26,897 nucleotides of DNA from Rhodobacteraceae bacterium UBA1957. Lineage in GTDB: Bacteria; Pseudomonadota; Alphaproteobacteria; Rhodobacterales; Rhodobacteraceae. The notes beneath the pieces are model-generated. The model searched no databases. It was given only the letters and a program-made list of their open reading frames with translations, and was not told where the DNA came from. The translations under genes and the position numbers were made by a program. This document shows, piece by piece, positions 14,843-23,113 of the stretch (position 1 is its first letter; each line of letters starts with the position of its first letter). Location of the stretch: the NCBI GenBank assembly GCA_002336405.1, contig DDEJ01000082.1, positions 1-26,897 on the forward strand, in the 5' to 3' direction.

Positions 14843-15742
14843 ATGAGCGTCAAACGCACCCCGGATGTGTTTTTTGAAAACCTAACGGACTGGCCGCATC
14901 CGCCGCAGTATCTAACCGATCTGCCAAGTGTGGAAGGGCTGCGGGTGCATTATATCGATACCGGTGAGGCGGGCAGTGAGCGGGTATTTCTATGTCTGCA
15001 CGGTCAGCCCACATGGTCCTATCTATACCGTAAAATGATCCCGGTGTTTACCGCCTCGGGTGCCCGAGTGGTGGCCCCGGACCTGTTGGGGTTCGGCCGC
15101 TCGGACAAGCCAGTTGATGCCGCTACCTATGGGTTTGAATTTCACCGCCAGATGCTGCTGGATTTGATCGACCGGCTCGATTTAAAAAACATCACGCTGG
15201 TAATGCAAGACTGGGGCGGCTTGCTGGGCCTGACGCTGCCAATGGCCCGTCCATCCCGTATCACGCGGCTTTTAGTGATGAACACCACCTTGGCAACAGG
15301 CACATCCCCCAGCAGGGGCTTTGAGAGCTGGCGCGCCTATTGCCGGGCCAATCCCGATTTGCAAATCGGCCGGTTGATGCAGCGCTCTGTGCCAGCAATG
15401 ACACAAGATGAAGCTGCCGCCTATGACGCGCCGTTTCCCGATGGCAGCTATAAGGCGGGGGTGCGGCGCTTTCCCGAAATGGTGATGACAGCTCCCGACA
15501 TGGAGGGCACTGACATATCCAAGCAGGCCATTGAGTATCTCAGCACCACATGGCAAGGTCAGAGTTTCATGGCTATTGGGATGCAAGACCCTGTGCTTGG
15601 ACCAAAGGTTATGACGACACTGCGGGCCACAATTCGAGGCTGCCCGCCGCCATTGGAAATGGCCATTGGTGGACATTTTTTACAAGAATGGGGCCAACCT
15701 GTCGCACAGGCCGCGCTGGCCCACTGGGAAGACACAAAATGA
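14843..15742 (+). CDS. Haloalkane dehalogenase, DhlA-like (HLD-I)
   Basis: It hydrolyses a carbon-halogen bond to an alcohol and halide in the cytoplasm. The 299-residue alpha/beta hydrolase has HGQPTWSYLYRKMIP (53-67), nucleophile Asp123 with halide-binding Trp124 in QDWGG, acid Asp249 (GMQDPVLGP) and base His278 (GGHFLQEWG). Nucleophile, acid and base keep the spacing of DhlA Asp124, Asp260 and His289. The acid placed after strand 7 rather than strand 6 marks subfamily I. Gln55 replaces Glu56 of DhlA. Trp163 is a candidate for the second halide-binding Trp. It starts the GST-SDR-isomerase cassette. Close relatives may be epoxide or fluoroacetate hydrolases, so substrate is open. Confidence 0.88.
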   Translation: MSVKRTPDVFFENLTDWPHPPQYLTDLPSVEGLRVHYIDTGEAGSERVFLCLHGQPTWSYLYRKMIPVFTASGARVVAPDLLGFGRSDKPVDAATYGFEFHRQMLLDLIDRLDLKNITLVMQDWGGLLGLTLPMARPSRITRLLVMNTTLATGTSPSRGFESWRAYCRANPDLQIGRLMQRSVPAMTQDEAAAYDAPFPDGSYKAGVRRFPEMVMTAPDMEGTDISKQAIEYLSTTWQGQSFMAIGMQDPVLGPKVMTTLRATIRGCPPPLEMAIGGHFLQEWGQPVAQAALAHWEDTK

Positions 15743-15752
15743 GGGATATCGA

Positions 15753-16358
15753 ATGAAGCTGTACTATTCTCGAAACAGTCGCGCCGTGCGCGTTGCGTGG
15801 TTGCTGGAGGAGATGGGTCTCGAGTATGAGATCCAAAAGTTCGAATTGGGCGAACGCGCCATGCGCGACCCCGAATATCTTGCCGTCCACCCGATGGGGC
15901 GGGTCCCGGCATTGGAAGACCGCGGCATCACCCTGTTTGAAAGCGGCGCAATCCTGCAATACCTGTTGGCACGCTATAGCAACGGTCATTTCGCCCCCCC
16001 CATAAACAGCCGCGATTTTCCCGATTATCTGCAGTGGTTTCACTATGCCGAGGGCATGATCATGCCCCCGATGAACACGCTAGTGGTCGAAACCATTCTG
16101 TTGCCACCGGAACGGCGCACAGAGATCAACGTCAAGCGATCCACCAAACTTCTGAACCAAATGCTGACTGCGGTCGATCAGCATATGGCGGGACGCGAAT
16201 ATCTCACCAGCCAGTTCACCGCAGCCGATATTATGACCGGACACGCGGTGATCATGGCCGGCGAACTGGGCGCGGATCTGTCCGACAAACCCAACCTGCC
16301 AAGCTATATTGAGCGGCTGCGCAACCGTCCCGCCCTGAAAGTGGCCTGGTCGCTGTGA
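15753..16358 (+). CDS. Glutathione S-transferase
   Basis: The 201-residue protein has the thioredoxin-like N-terminal domain (KLYYSRNSRAVRVAWLLEEMGLEYE), the cis-proline block HPMGRVPALEDRG, the ESGAILQYLL glutathione gamma-glutamyl site, and the all-helical C-terminal domain with FTAADIMTGHAV. Ser6 or Ser9 is the likely glutathione-activating residue. The start at 15753 is chosen because GAGGG (15741-15745) precedes it and MKLYYSR is the standard opening. The longer open frame lies inside the dehalogenase gene. It begins 10 bases after the dehalogenase and overlaps the SDR start as GTGA. Substrate unknown. Confidence 0.92.
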   Translation: MKLYYSRNSRAVRVAWLLEEMGLEYEIQKFELGERAMRDPEYLAVHPMGRVPALEDRGITLFESGAILQYLLARYSNGHFAPPINSRDFPDYLQWFHYAEGMIMPPMNTLVVETILLPPERRTEINVKRSTKLLNQMLTAVDQHMAGREYLTSQFTAADIMTGHAVIMAGELGADLSDKPNLPSYIERLRNRPALKVAWSL

Positions 16359-17089
16359 CCACACCCCTTGTTCTCATCATTGGTTGCGGGGATTATATCG
16401 GAGCAGCGATTGCCCGTCGCTTTGCCGCTGGCGGCTTTACTGTGTGCATGGGGCGGCGCAATGGCGACAAACTGGCACCGCTGACCGCCGAGATCACCAA
16501 CGCCGGTGGCCGCGCATACGGCTATACGCTGGATGCGCGCAATGAAGACAGCGTCAAAGACATCTTTGCCCGTGTCGAAGCCGAGGTTGGTGCATTGGAT
16601 CTGGTGATCTGCAACGTTGGTGGCAATGTGCAATTTGCCCTGCGCGACACCACCGCGCGGGTGTTCCGCAAGGTTTGGGAAATGGCCTGTTTCGCAGGAT
16701 TTCTCGCCGGGCGAGAGGCGGCAAACCACATGGTGCCAAGGGGACGTGGTGCAATCTTTTTGACCGGCGCATCGGCAAGCATGCGCGGCACCAGTGGCTA
16801 TGCAGCATTCAGCGCAGCCAAGGCTGGACAACGCGCTCTTGCGCAATCTATGGCCAAAGAACTCGGGCCACAAAATATTCATGTCGCACATTTGGTGATT
16901 GATGCAGGCGTCGATACCGCCTTTGTCCGCGAACGCATTGCCCAGTCCGGCACCAACCCCGATACCCTGCCTGCCGACACATTGATGAACCCCCAATCGG
17001 TGGCCGAGGCATATTGGCACCTGTATCATCAGCCACGCGACGGCTGGACTTTTGAAATGGACATCAGACCTTACGGAGAATCATGGTGA
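16355..17089 (+). CDS. Short-chain dehydrogenase-like protein with Phe at the catalytic Tyr
   Basis: The 244-residue protein has the Rossmann SDR fold. It shows a glycine-rich loop GCGDYIG (10-16) in place of TGxxxGIG, NVGG at 87-90 in place of NAG, and catalytic Ser140 in LTGASAS. The YxxxK motif reads FSAAK (152-156): Lys156 is kept but the Tyr position is Phe152, with Tyr149 three residues before. HVAHLVIDAGVDT follows. A GTG start overlapping the GST stop is chosen because it yields the expected first strand. It sits between two glutathione-dependent enzymes. It could oxidise a glutathione adduct alcohol, but the Phe makes ordinary dehydrogenase chemistry uncertain. Confidence 0.88.
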   Translation: MTTPLVLIIGCGDYIGAAIARRFAAGGFTVCMGRRNGDKLAPLTAEITNAGGRAYGYTLDARNEDSVKDIFARVEAEVGALDLVICNVGGNVQFALRDTTARVFRKVWEMACFAGFLAGREAANHMVPRGRGAIFLTGASASMRGTSGYAAFSAAKAGQRALAQSMAKELGPQNIHVAHLVIDAGVDTAFVRERIAQSGTNPDTLPADTLMNPQSVAEAYWHLYHQPRDGWTFEMDIRPYGESW

Positions 17090-17670
17090 CACAGACATTT
17101 GACTTTTTCTATGATTTTGGGAGCCCTTACACTTATCTGGTGCACAAGCGAGTGCCTGACATCGCGGCACGCACCGGCACAACAGCAGTGTACAAACCGA
17201 TGCTGCTGGGGGGCGTTTTCAAGGCAACCGGCAATATGAGCCCCGTTCACGTGCCATTAAAACTGGCCTATCAAACCGCAGACATCGCGCGCTTTGTGCA
17301 ACATCACGGTCTGAGCTATCTCCAAAACCCGCATTTCCCAGTGATGACCATCACTCTGATGCGCGGGGCCATTTTCGCCACGGGCAAATCCTATGAAAAG
17401 ACCTATATCGACGCGGTATTTGACGCGATGTGGATCGAGGGCCGCAAAATGGATGATCCCGCGACGATTTTCGAGGTCTTAAGCTCTGCCGGCCTTCCTG
17501 CAGCAGAGATTATATCCGGCACGCAAGAGCCACAAATTAAATCAGCCCTAATCGCGGCCACGCAAGACGCCGTCGATCGCGGGGTCTTTGGCGCACCAAC
17601 GCTGTTTGTCGGCGGCGAGATGTTCTTTGGCAAAGATGCTTTGCCCGATTTGGAGCGGGCGTTGGTATAA
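17083..17670 (+). CDS. 2-hydroxychromene-2-carboxylate isomerase/DsbA-family protein (kappa GST-like)
   Basis: The 195-residue protein is a thioredoxin fold with a helical insertion, as in NahD and kappa-class GSTs. FDFFYDFGSPYTYL (6-19) places Ser14 where these enzymes activate glutathione, and there is no CxxC, so it is not a disulfide oxidoreductase. KPMLLGGVF, the central helices, and GVFGAPTLFVGGEMFFGKD near the C-terminus complete the pattern. It overlaps the SDR gene by 7 bases. With the upstream GST it gives this cassette two different glutathione-dependent enzymes. A naphthalene-type isomerase reaction is only one possibility. Confidence 0.88.
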   Translation: MVTQTFDFFYDFGSPYTYLVHKRVPDIAARTGTTAVYKPMLLGGVFKATGNMSPVHVPLKLAYQTADIARFVQHHGLSYLQNPHFPVMTITLMRGAIFATGKSYEKTYIDAVFDAMWIEGRKMDDPATIFEVLSSAGLPAAEIISGTQEPQIKSALIAATQDAVDRGVFGAPTLFVGGEMFFGKDALPDLERALV

Positions 17671-17977
17671 CTGTGGCGCGACCAGCCTTTTGACAGGCCC
17701 AAACACGGCCACGCTATAGGATCTTGCAAAGGTGGTTCTGTTTCCACCTTTATGAAAATTATAAAGTGAAACAAGGGTATGGTAACGCTCTGTAAAGCCA
17801 GATAAACTGCGGCTGGTAAACGAAAAAAATCAAATATTTCAATGAAGTTTTGCCAGATATTATATTGAACTGGGTCGATTGGATAAACCTGCCGTCCATC
17901 TTGATAATTCGTGTAAAAACCAGCCTCGGAATAGAGCCTTGTTAAATTTTATTTAATGCGAGAAACTCGCTGGTAGC
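17671..17977 (+). other. Gene-free 307-base stretch before coxC, with one hairpin
   Basis: I found no convincing gene on either strand. It is markedly more A+T-rich than its surroundings. A perfect 8-base-pair inverted repeat, AAAGGTGG (17728-17735) with CCACCTTT (17744-17751), is followed only by a short TTTAT, so it is at best a weak terminator for the dehalogenase cassette. A 5-base-pair hairpin, GCGAG/CTCGC (17958-17970), lies just upstream of coxC. The coxC promoter presumably lies here, but no good -35/-10 pair stands out. Confidence 0.5.
17728..17751 (+). terminator. Weak terminator-like hairpin after the dehalogenase cassette
   Basis: Perfect 8-base-pair stem with an 8-base loop, 57 bases after the isomerase stop. 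It lacks a proper U-run, so termination would be inefficient. It may instead be a regulatory hairpin. Confidence 0.35.
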
Positions 17978-17992
17978 GTGGAGTCTTTTTCA

Positions 17993-19135
17993 GTGTTAGT
18001 TTTTTCGCATAATCCTTGGCTTGTGCTGGCGTCGCTTTGCGTGGCGCTTATGGCGGGTTTTACCGGTCTGTCTTTGACCAAAGGGCTGTCGGCGCAACCA
18101 CTTGGGCAACGCAAAAGTACCATAGCCCTCTCGTCCATAGCGATGGGTGGTGGGATTTGGTCGATGCATTTTGTCGCTATGCTTGGGCTGCAATTGCCGA
18201 TTCAATTTTATTATAACTTCTTGATCACGCTGATGTCTGTCCTTGTGGCAATTTTGGTTGTTGGCTGTGCGTTGCTCATCCTACATTTCCGTCAGCGCAC
18301 CCCGTCAAGCTTGACCGCAGCAGGCTTGATCGTAGGGTTTGGCATTTTAGCAATGCATTATATTGGGATGTCGGGATTAGAGCTGTGTCGCACAGTTTAT
18401 TCCAACACAGGCATTCTAATCACCATTCTCACATCCTGCGGACTAAGCGTCGGGGCGTTTCGCGTGGCCTATGGACAGCGAGCCCACCGCAATATTATTC
18501 TTGGCACTTTGTGCTTTGCCATGTCGGTGTTTATGGTACATTTCATTGCCATGGCCGGTACCAGCTTCATTGCCATCGACGGCGCGCAGGCATCGGGGCA
18601 ATTGATCAATAACGAGACGCTGGCAATCGGGGTGGTTCTGGCCAGTTTTGCCCTATGTGCCGGATTTCTGTTGACTGGCGTTACATTTATACCACCCGAG
18701 GCGCCAGCTTTGGATCAACCAGCAGAGACCCAATCGCAAACGGCTGATCCTGTCGTGCCCACCAGCCCAAAACAAAAGCACCCTAGTCAAACCGGATCCA
18801 GCCAGCAACAAATTCCCTATGAACAAGACGGCCGCACGCTTTTTATTGACCCTGCCTCAGTGGCGGCTGTACGAGCCGAAGGGCATTATACCTTTATCTA
18901 CACAGGGTCTGAAAAACTGTTTTGCACTTGGTCTATTTCCGAGGCCACCAAGCGGTTGATCGGCGGACATTTTATCAAATGCCACCGCAGTTTTTTGATC
19001 AACCCAATGCATGTGACAAGCTTTAAGCGGCTGAAAGACAACGGCGTATGTTACTTTGAAGACACAGCCCTTTTGGACAGTGTGCCGGTGAGTCGCTCTT
19101 GCCTGACCGCTGTGCGCGAGGCGTTGGGAATATAG
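17993..19135 (+). CDS. coxC: CoxC-type MHYT-LytTR membrane regulator of CO oxidation genes
   Basis: The protein has an N-terminal bundle of about seven membrane helices carrying three MHYT-type motifs: WSMHFVAM, LAMHYIGM and FMVHFIAM. A polar, low-complexity linker rich in Gln, Thr and Pro follows (about residues 240-275), then a LytTR DNA-binding domain containing VAAVRAEGHYTFIYT, FIKCHRSFLINPMHV and SVPVSRSCL. MHYT domains are predicted to bind copper and sense O2, CO or NO. CoxC and CoxH of Oligotropha have this same architecture beside coxMSL. A GTG at 17993 is chosen because GGAG (17980-17983) lies 9 bases upstream; the frame also allows GTG at 17978. It lies directly before coxM. Confidence 0.88.
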   Translation: MLVFSHNPWLVLASLCVALMAGFTGLSLTKGLSAQPLGQRKSTIALSSIAMGGGIWSMHFVAMLGLQLPIQFYYNFLITLMSVLVAILVVGCALLILHFRQRTPSSLTAAGLIVGFGILAMHYIGMSGLELCRTVYSNTGILITILTSCGLSVGAFRVAYGQRAHRNIILGTLCFAMSVFMVHFIAMAGTSFIAIDGAQASGQLINNETLAIGVVLASFALCAGFLLTGVTFIPPEAPALDQPAETQSQTADPVVPTSPKQKHPSQTGSSQQQIPYEQDGRTLFIDPASVAAVRAEGHYTFIYTGSEKLFCTWSISEATKRLIGGHFIKCHRSFLINPMHVTSFKRLKDNGVCYFEDTALLDSVPVSRSCLTAVREALGI

Positions 19136-19136
19136 C

Positions 19137-19169
19137 ATTTCGCATTTCGTGCGCGTATTTCGCATTTTG
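19137..19169 (+). repeat. Two 13-base direct repeats upstream of coxM
   Basis: ATTTCGCATTTCG (19137-19149) and ATTTCGCATTTTG (19157-19169) differ at one base and start 20 bases apart, about two helical turns. LytTR regulators typically bind pairs of short direct repeats on one face of the helix. The copies lie immediately after the coxC stop and before coxM, so they are candidate CoxC binding sites. Confidence 0.5.
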
Positions 19170-19201
19170 CGTGATGCACCGCTTATTCCATTCATAAACT
19201 T

Positions 19202-19230
19202 CTCACTCTGCAATGTGACAGCCCTATTAT
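19202..19230 (+). promoter_or_regulatory. Possible activator-dependent promoter of coxM
   Basis: TATTAT (19225-19230) is a good -10 element. The position 17 bases upstream reads CTCACT (19202-19207), a poor -35. A weak -35 is expected of a promoter that needs an activator. The direct repeats would sit roughly 70-95 bases upstream of the start point. Tentative. Confidence 0.3.
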
Positions 19231-19274
19231 AGAACCCAGCAAGTAATTCCAGAATCTGTCTGAGAGGAGCCAGC

Positions 19275-20129
19275 ATGATACCAGCAGCATTCGATTACCA
19301 TCGCCCACAAGGCATTGAGGACGCGATCGCGATCCTCCAAAAGCACGGCGATGATGCCCGCGTTATCGCCGGGGGACACAGTCTCATACCAATGATGAAA
19401 CTGCGCATGGCCGAGGTGCCCAACCTCGTCGATCTGCAAGACATCGAAAGCCTTAAGGGCATCACCATCCAGAACGGTCGGGTCAACATTGGCGCTATGG
19501 TGACGCAGCATGAGTTGATCACCAACGAAGGGCTGGCTGCCGCCGCACCAATCATGCGCGAGGCAGCGTTGCAAATTGCCGACCCGCAGGTACGTTACAT
19601 GGGCACTATTGGCGGCAATGTTGCCAATGGCGATCCCGGTAATGACATGCCGGGCCTGATGCAATGTCTGGATGCAACCTTTACCCTGTTTGGCCCTGAT
19701 GGTGCGCGCGGCGTGAAAGCCCGCGACTTTTATGAGGGCGCGTATATGACCGAACGCGATGACGAAGAAATCATGACCGCGATCCACTTTGACGCCTCAA
19801 CCGCCGGCTATGCCTATGAAAAGCAAAAGCGGAAAATTGGTGATTATGCCACGGCAGCCGCCGCGGTCATGCTGACCAAAGACGGGCAGACCTGCAGCAG
19901 TGCGGCAATCGCACTGACCAATCTCAGCGATACCCCGATCTGGTCTCAGGGCGCGGGTGCCGCTTTGATTGGCACAGATTGCGGACCGGCTGCGATTAAA
20001 GCCGCAGTGGCGGCAGGTTTGGATGATATCGACCCCAGTGAAGACAATCGCGGACCGATTGCGTTTAAGTATCACGCAGCACGCATGATGATTTCACGGG
20101 CGATCGCCAGCGCTTGGGCGCGGGCATAG
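19275..20129 (+). CDS. coxM: Aerobic CO dehydrogenase medium subunit (FAD protein)
   Basis: CoxM carries FAD and passes electrons from the iron-sulfur subunit to the quinone pool. The 284-residue protein has both FAD signatures of the family, AGGHSL at 32-37 and TIGGNV at 111-116, at the same residue numbers as I recall for the Oligotropha subunit, followed by [10 protein letters not shown]. The rest is the CO_deh_flav C-terminal domain with [14 protein letters not shown] near the end. AGGAG (19265-19269) is 5 bases before the ATG. It is the first structural gene, 13 bases ahead of coxS. Confidence 0.96.
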   Translation: MIPAAFDYHRPQGIEDAIAILQKHGDDARVIAGGHSLIPMMKLRMAEVPNLVDLQDIESLKGITIQNGRVNIGAMVTQHELITNEGLAAAAPIMREAALQIADPQVRYMGTIGGNVANGDPGNDMPGLMQCLDATFTLFGPDGARGVKARDFYEGAYMTERDDEEIMTAIHFDASTAGYAYEKQKRKIGDYATAAAAVMLTKDGQTCSSAAIALTNLSDTPIWSQGAGAALIGTDCGPAAIKAAVAAGLDDIDPSEDNRGPIAFKYHAARMMISRAIASAWARA

Positions 20130-20142
20130 GGAGAATAAAGAT

Positions 20143-20634
20143 ATGACTAAAATGAACATAAGTTTAACCGTCAACGGCCAAGTCCACGAGGTCGAGGCAG
20201 AACCACGCCAGTTGTTGATCCATCTGTTGCGGGAAGATCTGAATTTGACCGGTGCACATATCGGTTGCGAAACCTCGCATTGCGGTGCCTGCACCGTTGA
20301 AATGGACGGCAAGTCGGTCAAGGCCTGCACGGTGTTTGCCGCGCAAGCGCAGGGTGCTGATATCACCACAATCGAAGGACTGGCAGAGCCGGGCACGTTG
20401 AACGTGCTGCAGGAATCGTTCCGTGAACACCACGGGTTGCAATGCGGATATTGCACACCCGGGATGATTACCCGCGCGCATCGCCTACTGCAGGAAAACC
20501 CCACCCCCACGGAAGAGGACGTGCGCTTTGGTATGGCAGGCAATCTGTGTCGCTGCACCGGATACCAGAATATTGTAAAGTCGATCATGGCGGCTGCAAA
20601 CGAACTCAATCCCGCAAAGGAGGCAGCAGAATGA
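20143..20634 (+). CDS. coxS: Aerobic CO dehydrogenase small subunit (2x [2Fe-2S])
   Basis: CoxS holds two [2Fe-2S] clusters that relay electrons from the Mo-Cu centre in CoxL to FAD in CoxM. In the 163-residue protein, the plant-ferredoxin-type cluster is bound by Cys42, Cys47, Cys50 and Cys62. The C-terminal helical domain cluster is bound by Cys101, Cys104, Cys136 and Cys138 (CGYC and CRC motifs). All eight ligands are present with standard spacing. A GGGAG site precedes the start. The end of the gene carries AAGGAGG, the ribosome-binding site for coxL, and its stop overlaps the coxL start as ATGA. Confidence 0.97.
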   Translation: MTKMNISLTVNGQVHEVEAEPRQLLIHLLREDLNLTGAHIGCETSHCGACTVEMDGKSVKACTVFAAQAQGADITTIEGLAEPGTLNVLQESFREHHGLQCGYCTPGMITRAHRLLQENPTPTEEDVRFGMAGNLCRCTGYQNIVKSIMAAANELNPAKEAAE

Positions 20635-23057
20635 ATGATCTAAGCCCAGACAGAGCCGAACGCAGCGCCAAGCTGAAAGGTCTCGGACATTCCCGCAAAC
20701 GGGTTGAAGACCAGCGCTTTACCCAAGGCCGTGGCAATTATGTCGACGACATCAAAATGCCTGACATGCTGTTTGGTGATTTCGTACGCTCGCCGTATGC
20801 CCATGCCCGGGTCAAATCGATCAATATTGACAAGGCAATGGCTCTGCCCGGTGTCATTGCCGTGCTCACTGCCAAAGATCTTGAACCGCTCAGCCTGCAT
20901 TGGATGCCGACGCTGGCCGGAGATAAACAAATGGTGCTGGCTGACGGAAAAGTGCTGTTCCAAGGCCAAGAAGTGGCCTTTGTCATCGCCGAAGACCGCT
21001 ATATTAACGCCGATGCAATCGAACTGGTCGAAGTGGAATACGAAGAGCTCCCGGTGATCACCGATCCGTTCAAAGCGCTCGAACCCGACGCCGTGGTGCT
21101 GCGCGAAGATCTGGCTGGCCAGACCAGTGGCGCCCATGGCGAACGCAAGCATCACAACCATATATTCCTGTGGGAAGCCGGCGACAAAGAAGCCACCGAG
21201 CAAGTGGTTGAGACCGCCGACGTGGTAGCCGAAGAAATGGTCTATTATCACCGCACCCATCCATGCCCACTGGAAACCTGTGGCTGCGTGGCCTCAATGG
21301 ACAAGGTGACCGGCAAGCTGACGCTTTGGGGCACCTTCCAAGCGCCACATGTGGTGCGTACTGTGGCCTCATTGCTGTCTGGTATTGAAGAGCATAACAT
21401 CCGCGTGGTGTCGCCCGATATTGGCGGGGGCTTTGGCAACAAAGTTGGCGTCTATCCGGGCTATGTCTGCTCGATTGTGGCCTCCATTGTCACCGGCAAG
21501 CCGGTCAAATGGATTGAAGACCGCATGGATAACCTGATGGCAACAGCCTTTGCCCGCGACTATTGGATGAAGGGCAAAATTGCAGCAACCAAAGACGGCA
21601 AAATTACCGGGCTTCACTGCGAGGTCACGGCCGATCATGGGGCGTTTGACGCTTGTGCCGATCCAACCAAATTCCCTGCGGGCTTTATGAATATCTGCAC
21701 TGGATCTTATGATATTCCGGTGGCCTATCTGGGGGTTGATGGTGTCTACACCAACAAGGCGCCGGGTGGCGTAGCGTATCGCTGCTCTTTCCGGGTGACC
21801 GAAGCGGCCTATTTCATCGAAAGAATGATCGAGGTTCTCGCCATCGAGCTGAATATGGATGCCGCCGAATTGCGGGCCAAGAACTTTATTCGTAAAGACC
21901 AGTTCCCCTATACCTCAGCGATGGGCTGGGAATATGATTCTGGCGATTATCACACCGCTTGGGATAAAGCCCTCACAGCGGTTGGGTATGATGTGCTGCG
22001 CGCCGAGCAGGCCGAACGGGTCGAGGCATTCAAGCGCGGTGAAACCCGCAAACTTATCGGTATCGGGCTGTCACATTTCACTGAGATTGTCGGTGCAGGG
22101 CCGGTCAAAAATTGTGACATTCTCGGCATGGGCATGTTTGACAGCTGCGAGATTCGCATCCACCCCACCGGATCAGCAATTGCGCGTCTGGGCACCATCA
22201 GTCAGGGTCAGGGCCACGCTACGACTTTTGCTCAGATCTTGGCCAGCGAAATTGGACTGCCCGCAGACAGCATCACCGTTGAAGAGGGTGACACCGACAC
22301 CGCGCCTTACGGGCTTGGCACCTACGGCTCCCGCTCGACACCGGTAGCAGGGGCAGCGGCAGCAATGGCGGGGCGCAAAATTCGCGCAAAAGCGCAGATG
22401 ATTGCGGCCTATCTATTGGAAGTGCATGACGGCGATCTGGAATGGGACATCGACCGCTTTGTGGTCAAAGGCGCCCCAGAGCAGTTCAAAACTATGGCCG
22501 AAATTGCCTATGCCTCATACAATCAGGCAATCCCCGGGGTCGAGCCGGGTCTGGAGGCGGTCAGCTATTACGATCCCCCCAATATGACCTATCCGTTTGG
22601 CGCCTATATCTGCGTGATGGAAATTGATGTTGATACCGGCACCCACGAGATCCGCCAGTTCTATGCGCTGGATGATTGTGGCACCCGCATCAACCCGATG
22701 ATCATCGAAGGCCAGGTGCATGGCGGCCTCACCGAAGCATTGGCCATCGCGATGGGGCAAGAGATTGCCTATGACGAGATTGGTAACGTCAAAACCGGCA
22801 CGTTGATGGATTTCTTCATCCCCACCGCATGGGAGACGCCAACCTATACCACCGACTTTACCGAAACCCCCAGCCCGCATCATCCGATTGGGGCCAAAGG
22901 GGTGGGCGAAAGCCCCAACGTCGGTGGCGTTCCCGCATTCTCAAACGCTGTGCATGACGCTTTTCGCCCCTTTGGATTGCGGCAGGCGCATATGCCCCAT
23001 GATCACTGGCGAATTTGGAAGATCGGCAATGACCTGGGACTGCACGACGACGTATAA
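20631..23057 (+). CDS. coxL: Aerobic CO dehydrogenase large subunit, form I (Mo-Cu)
   Basis: CoxL oxidises CO to CO2 at a Mo-S-Cu centre bound to molybdopterin cytosine dinucleotide. The 808-residue protein shows the form I loop AYRCSFR at 382-388. Cys385 is the expected copper ligand and Arg384 is the residue that is hydroxylated in Oligotropha. The catalytic Glu is Glu760 in GVGES; both positions are shifted by three from Oligotropha Cys388 and Glu763. The conserved [11 protein letters not shown] lies near 261-271. The start at 20631 is chosen because AAGGAGG precedes it and the overlap is ATGA. The longer frame from 20442 runs through coxS and is not CoxL-like. Confidence 0.97.
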   Translation: MNDLSPDRAERSAKLKGLGHSRKRVEDQRFTQGRGNYVDDIKMPDMLFGDFVRSPYAHARVKSINIDKAMALPGVIAVLTAKDLEPLSLHWMPTLAGDKQMVLADGKVLFQGQEVAFVIAEDRYINADAIELVEVEYEELPVITDPFKALEPDAVVLREDLAGQTSGAHGERKHHNHIFLWEAGDKEATEQVVETADVVAEEMVYYHRTHPCPLETCGCVASMDKVTGKLTLWGTFQAPHVVRTVASLLSGIEEHNIRVVSPDIGGGFGNKVGVYPGYVCSIVASIVTGKPVKWIEDRMDNLMATAFARDYWMKGKIAATKDGKITGLHCEVTADHGAFDACADPTKFPAGFMNICTGSYDIPVAYLGVDGVYTNKAPGGVAYRCSFRVTEAAYFIERMIEVLAIELNMDAAELRAKNFIRKDQFPYTSAMGWEYDSGDYHTAWDKALTAVGYDVLRAEQAERVEAFKRGETRKLIGIGLSHFTEIVGAGPVKNCDILGMGMFDSCEIRIHPTGSAIARLGTISQGQGHATTFAQILASEIGLPADSITVEEGDTDTAPYGLGTYGSRSTPVAGAAAAMAGRKIRAKAQMIAAYLLEVHDGDLEWDIDRFVVKGAPEQFKTMAEIAYASYNQAIPGVEPGLEAVSYYDPPNMTYPFGAYICVMEIDVDTGTHEIRQFYALDDCGTRINPMIIEGQVHGGLTEALAIAMGQEIAYDEIGNVKTGTLMDFFIPTAWETPTYTTDFTETPSPHHPIGAKGVGESPNVGGVPAFSNAVHDAFRPFGLRQAHMPHDHWRIWKIGNDLGLHDDV

Positions 23058-23063
23058 GGCAAT

Positions 23064-23092
23064 ACCGGCTCCAACATAATCGGGGCCGGTTT
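23064..23092 (+). terminator. Hairpin between coxL and coxD, possible partial terminator
   Basis: ACCGGCTCC (23064-23072) pairs with GGGGCCGGT (23082-23090) through nine base pairs including one G-U, over a 9-base loop. Only three T residues follow (23090-23092). It may stop some transcripts or protect the 3' end of a coxMSL message, so that structural subunits exceed the maturation proteins. Confidence 0.5.
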
Positions 23093-23113
23093 CGCAGCAG
23101 TAAAGGCACAAAG

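Noticed and set aside
16304..17029. 241-residue antisense frame over the SDR gene
   Set aside because: It is a shadow of a clear coding gene with no known motif.
20442..20630. Long upstream extension of coxL
   Set aside because: It runs through coxS in another frame; the start at 20631 has a strong AAGGAGG site and the ATGA overlap.
20640..21260. 206-residue antisense frame over coxL
   Set aside because: The sense strand encodes well-conserved CoxL; the antisense product is not protein-like.
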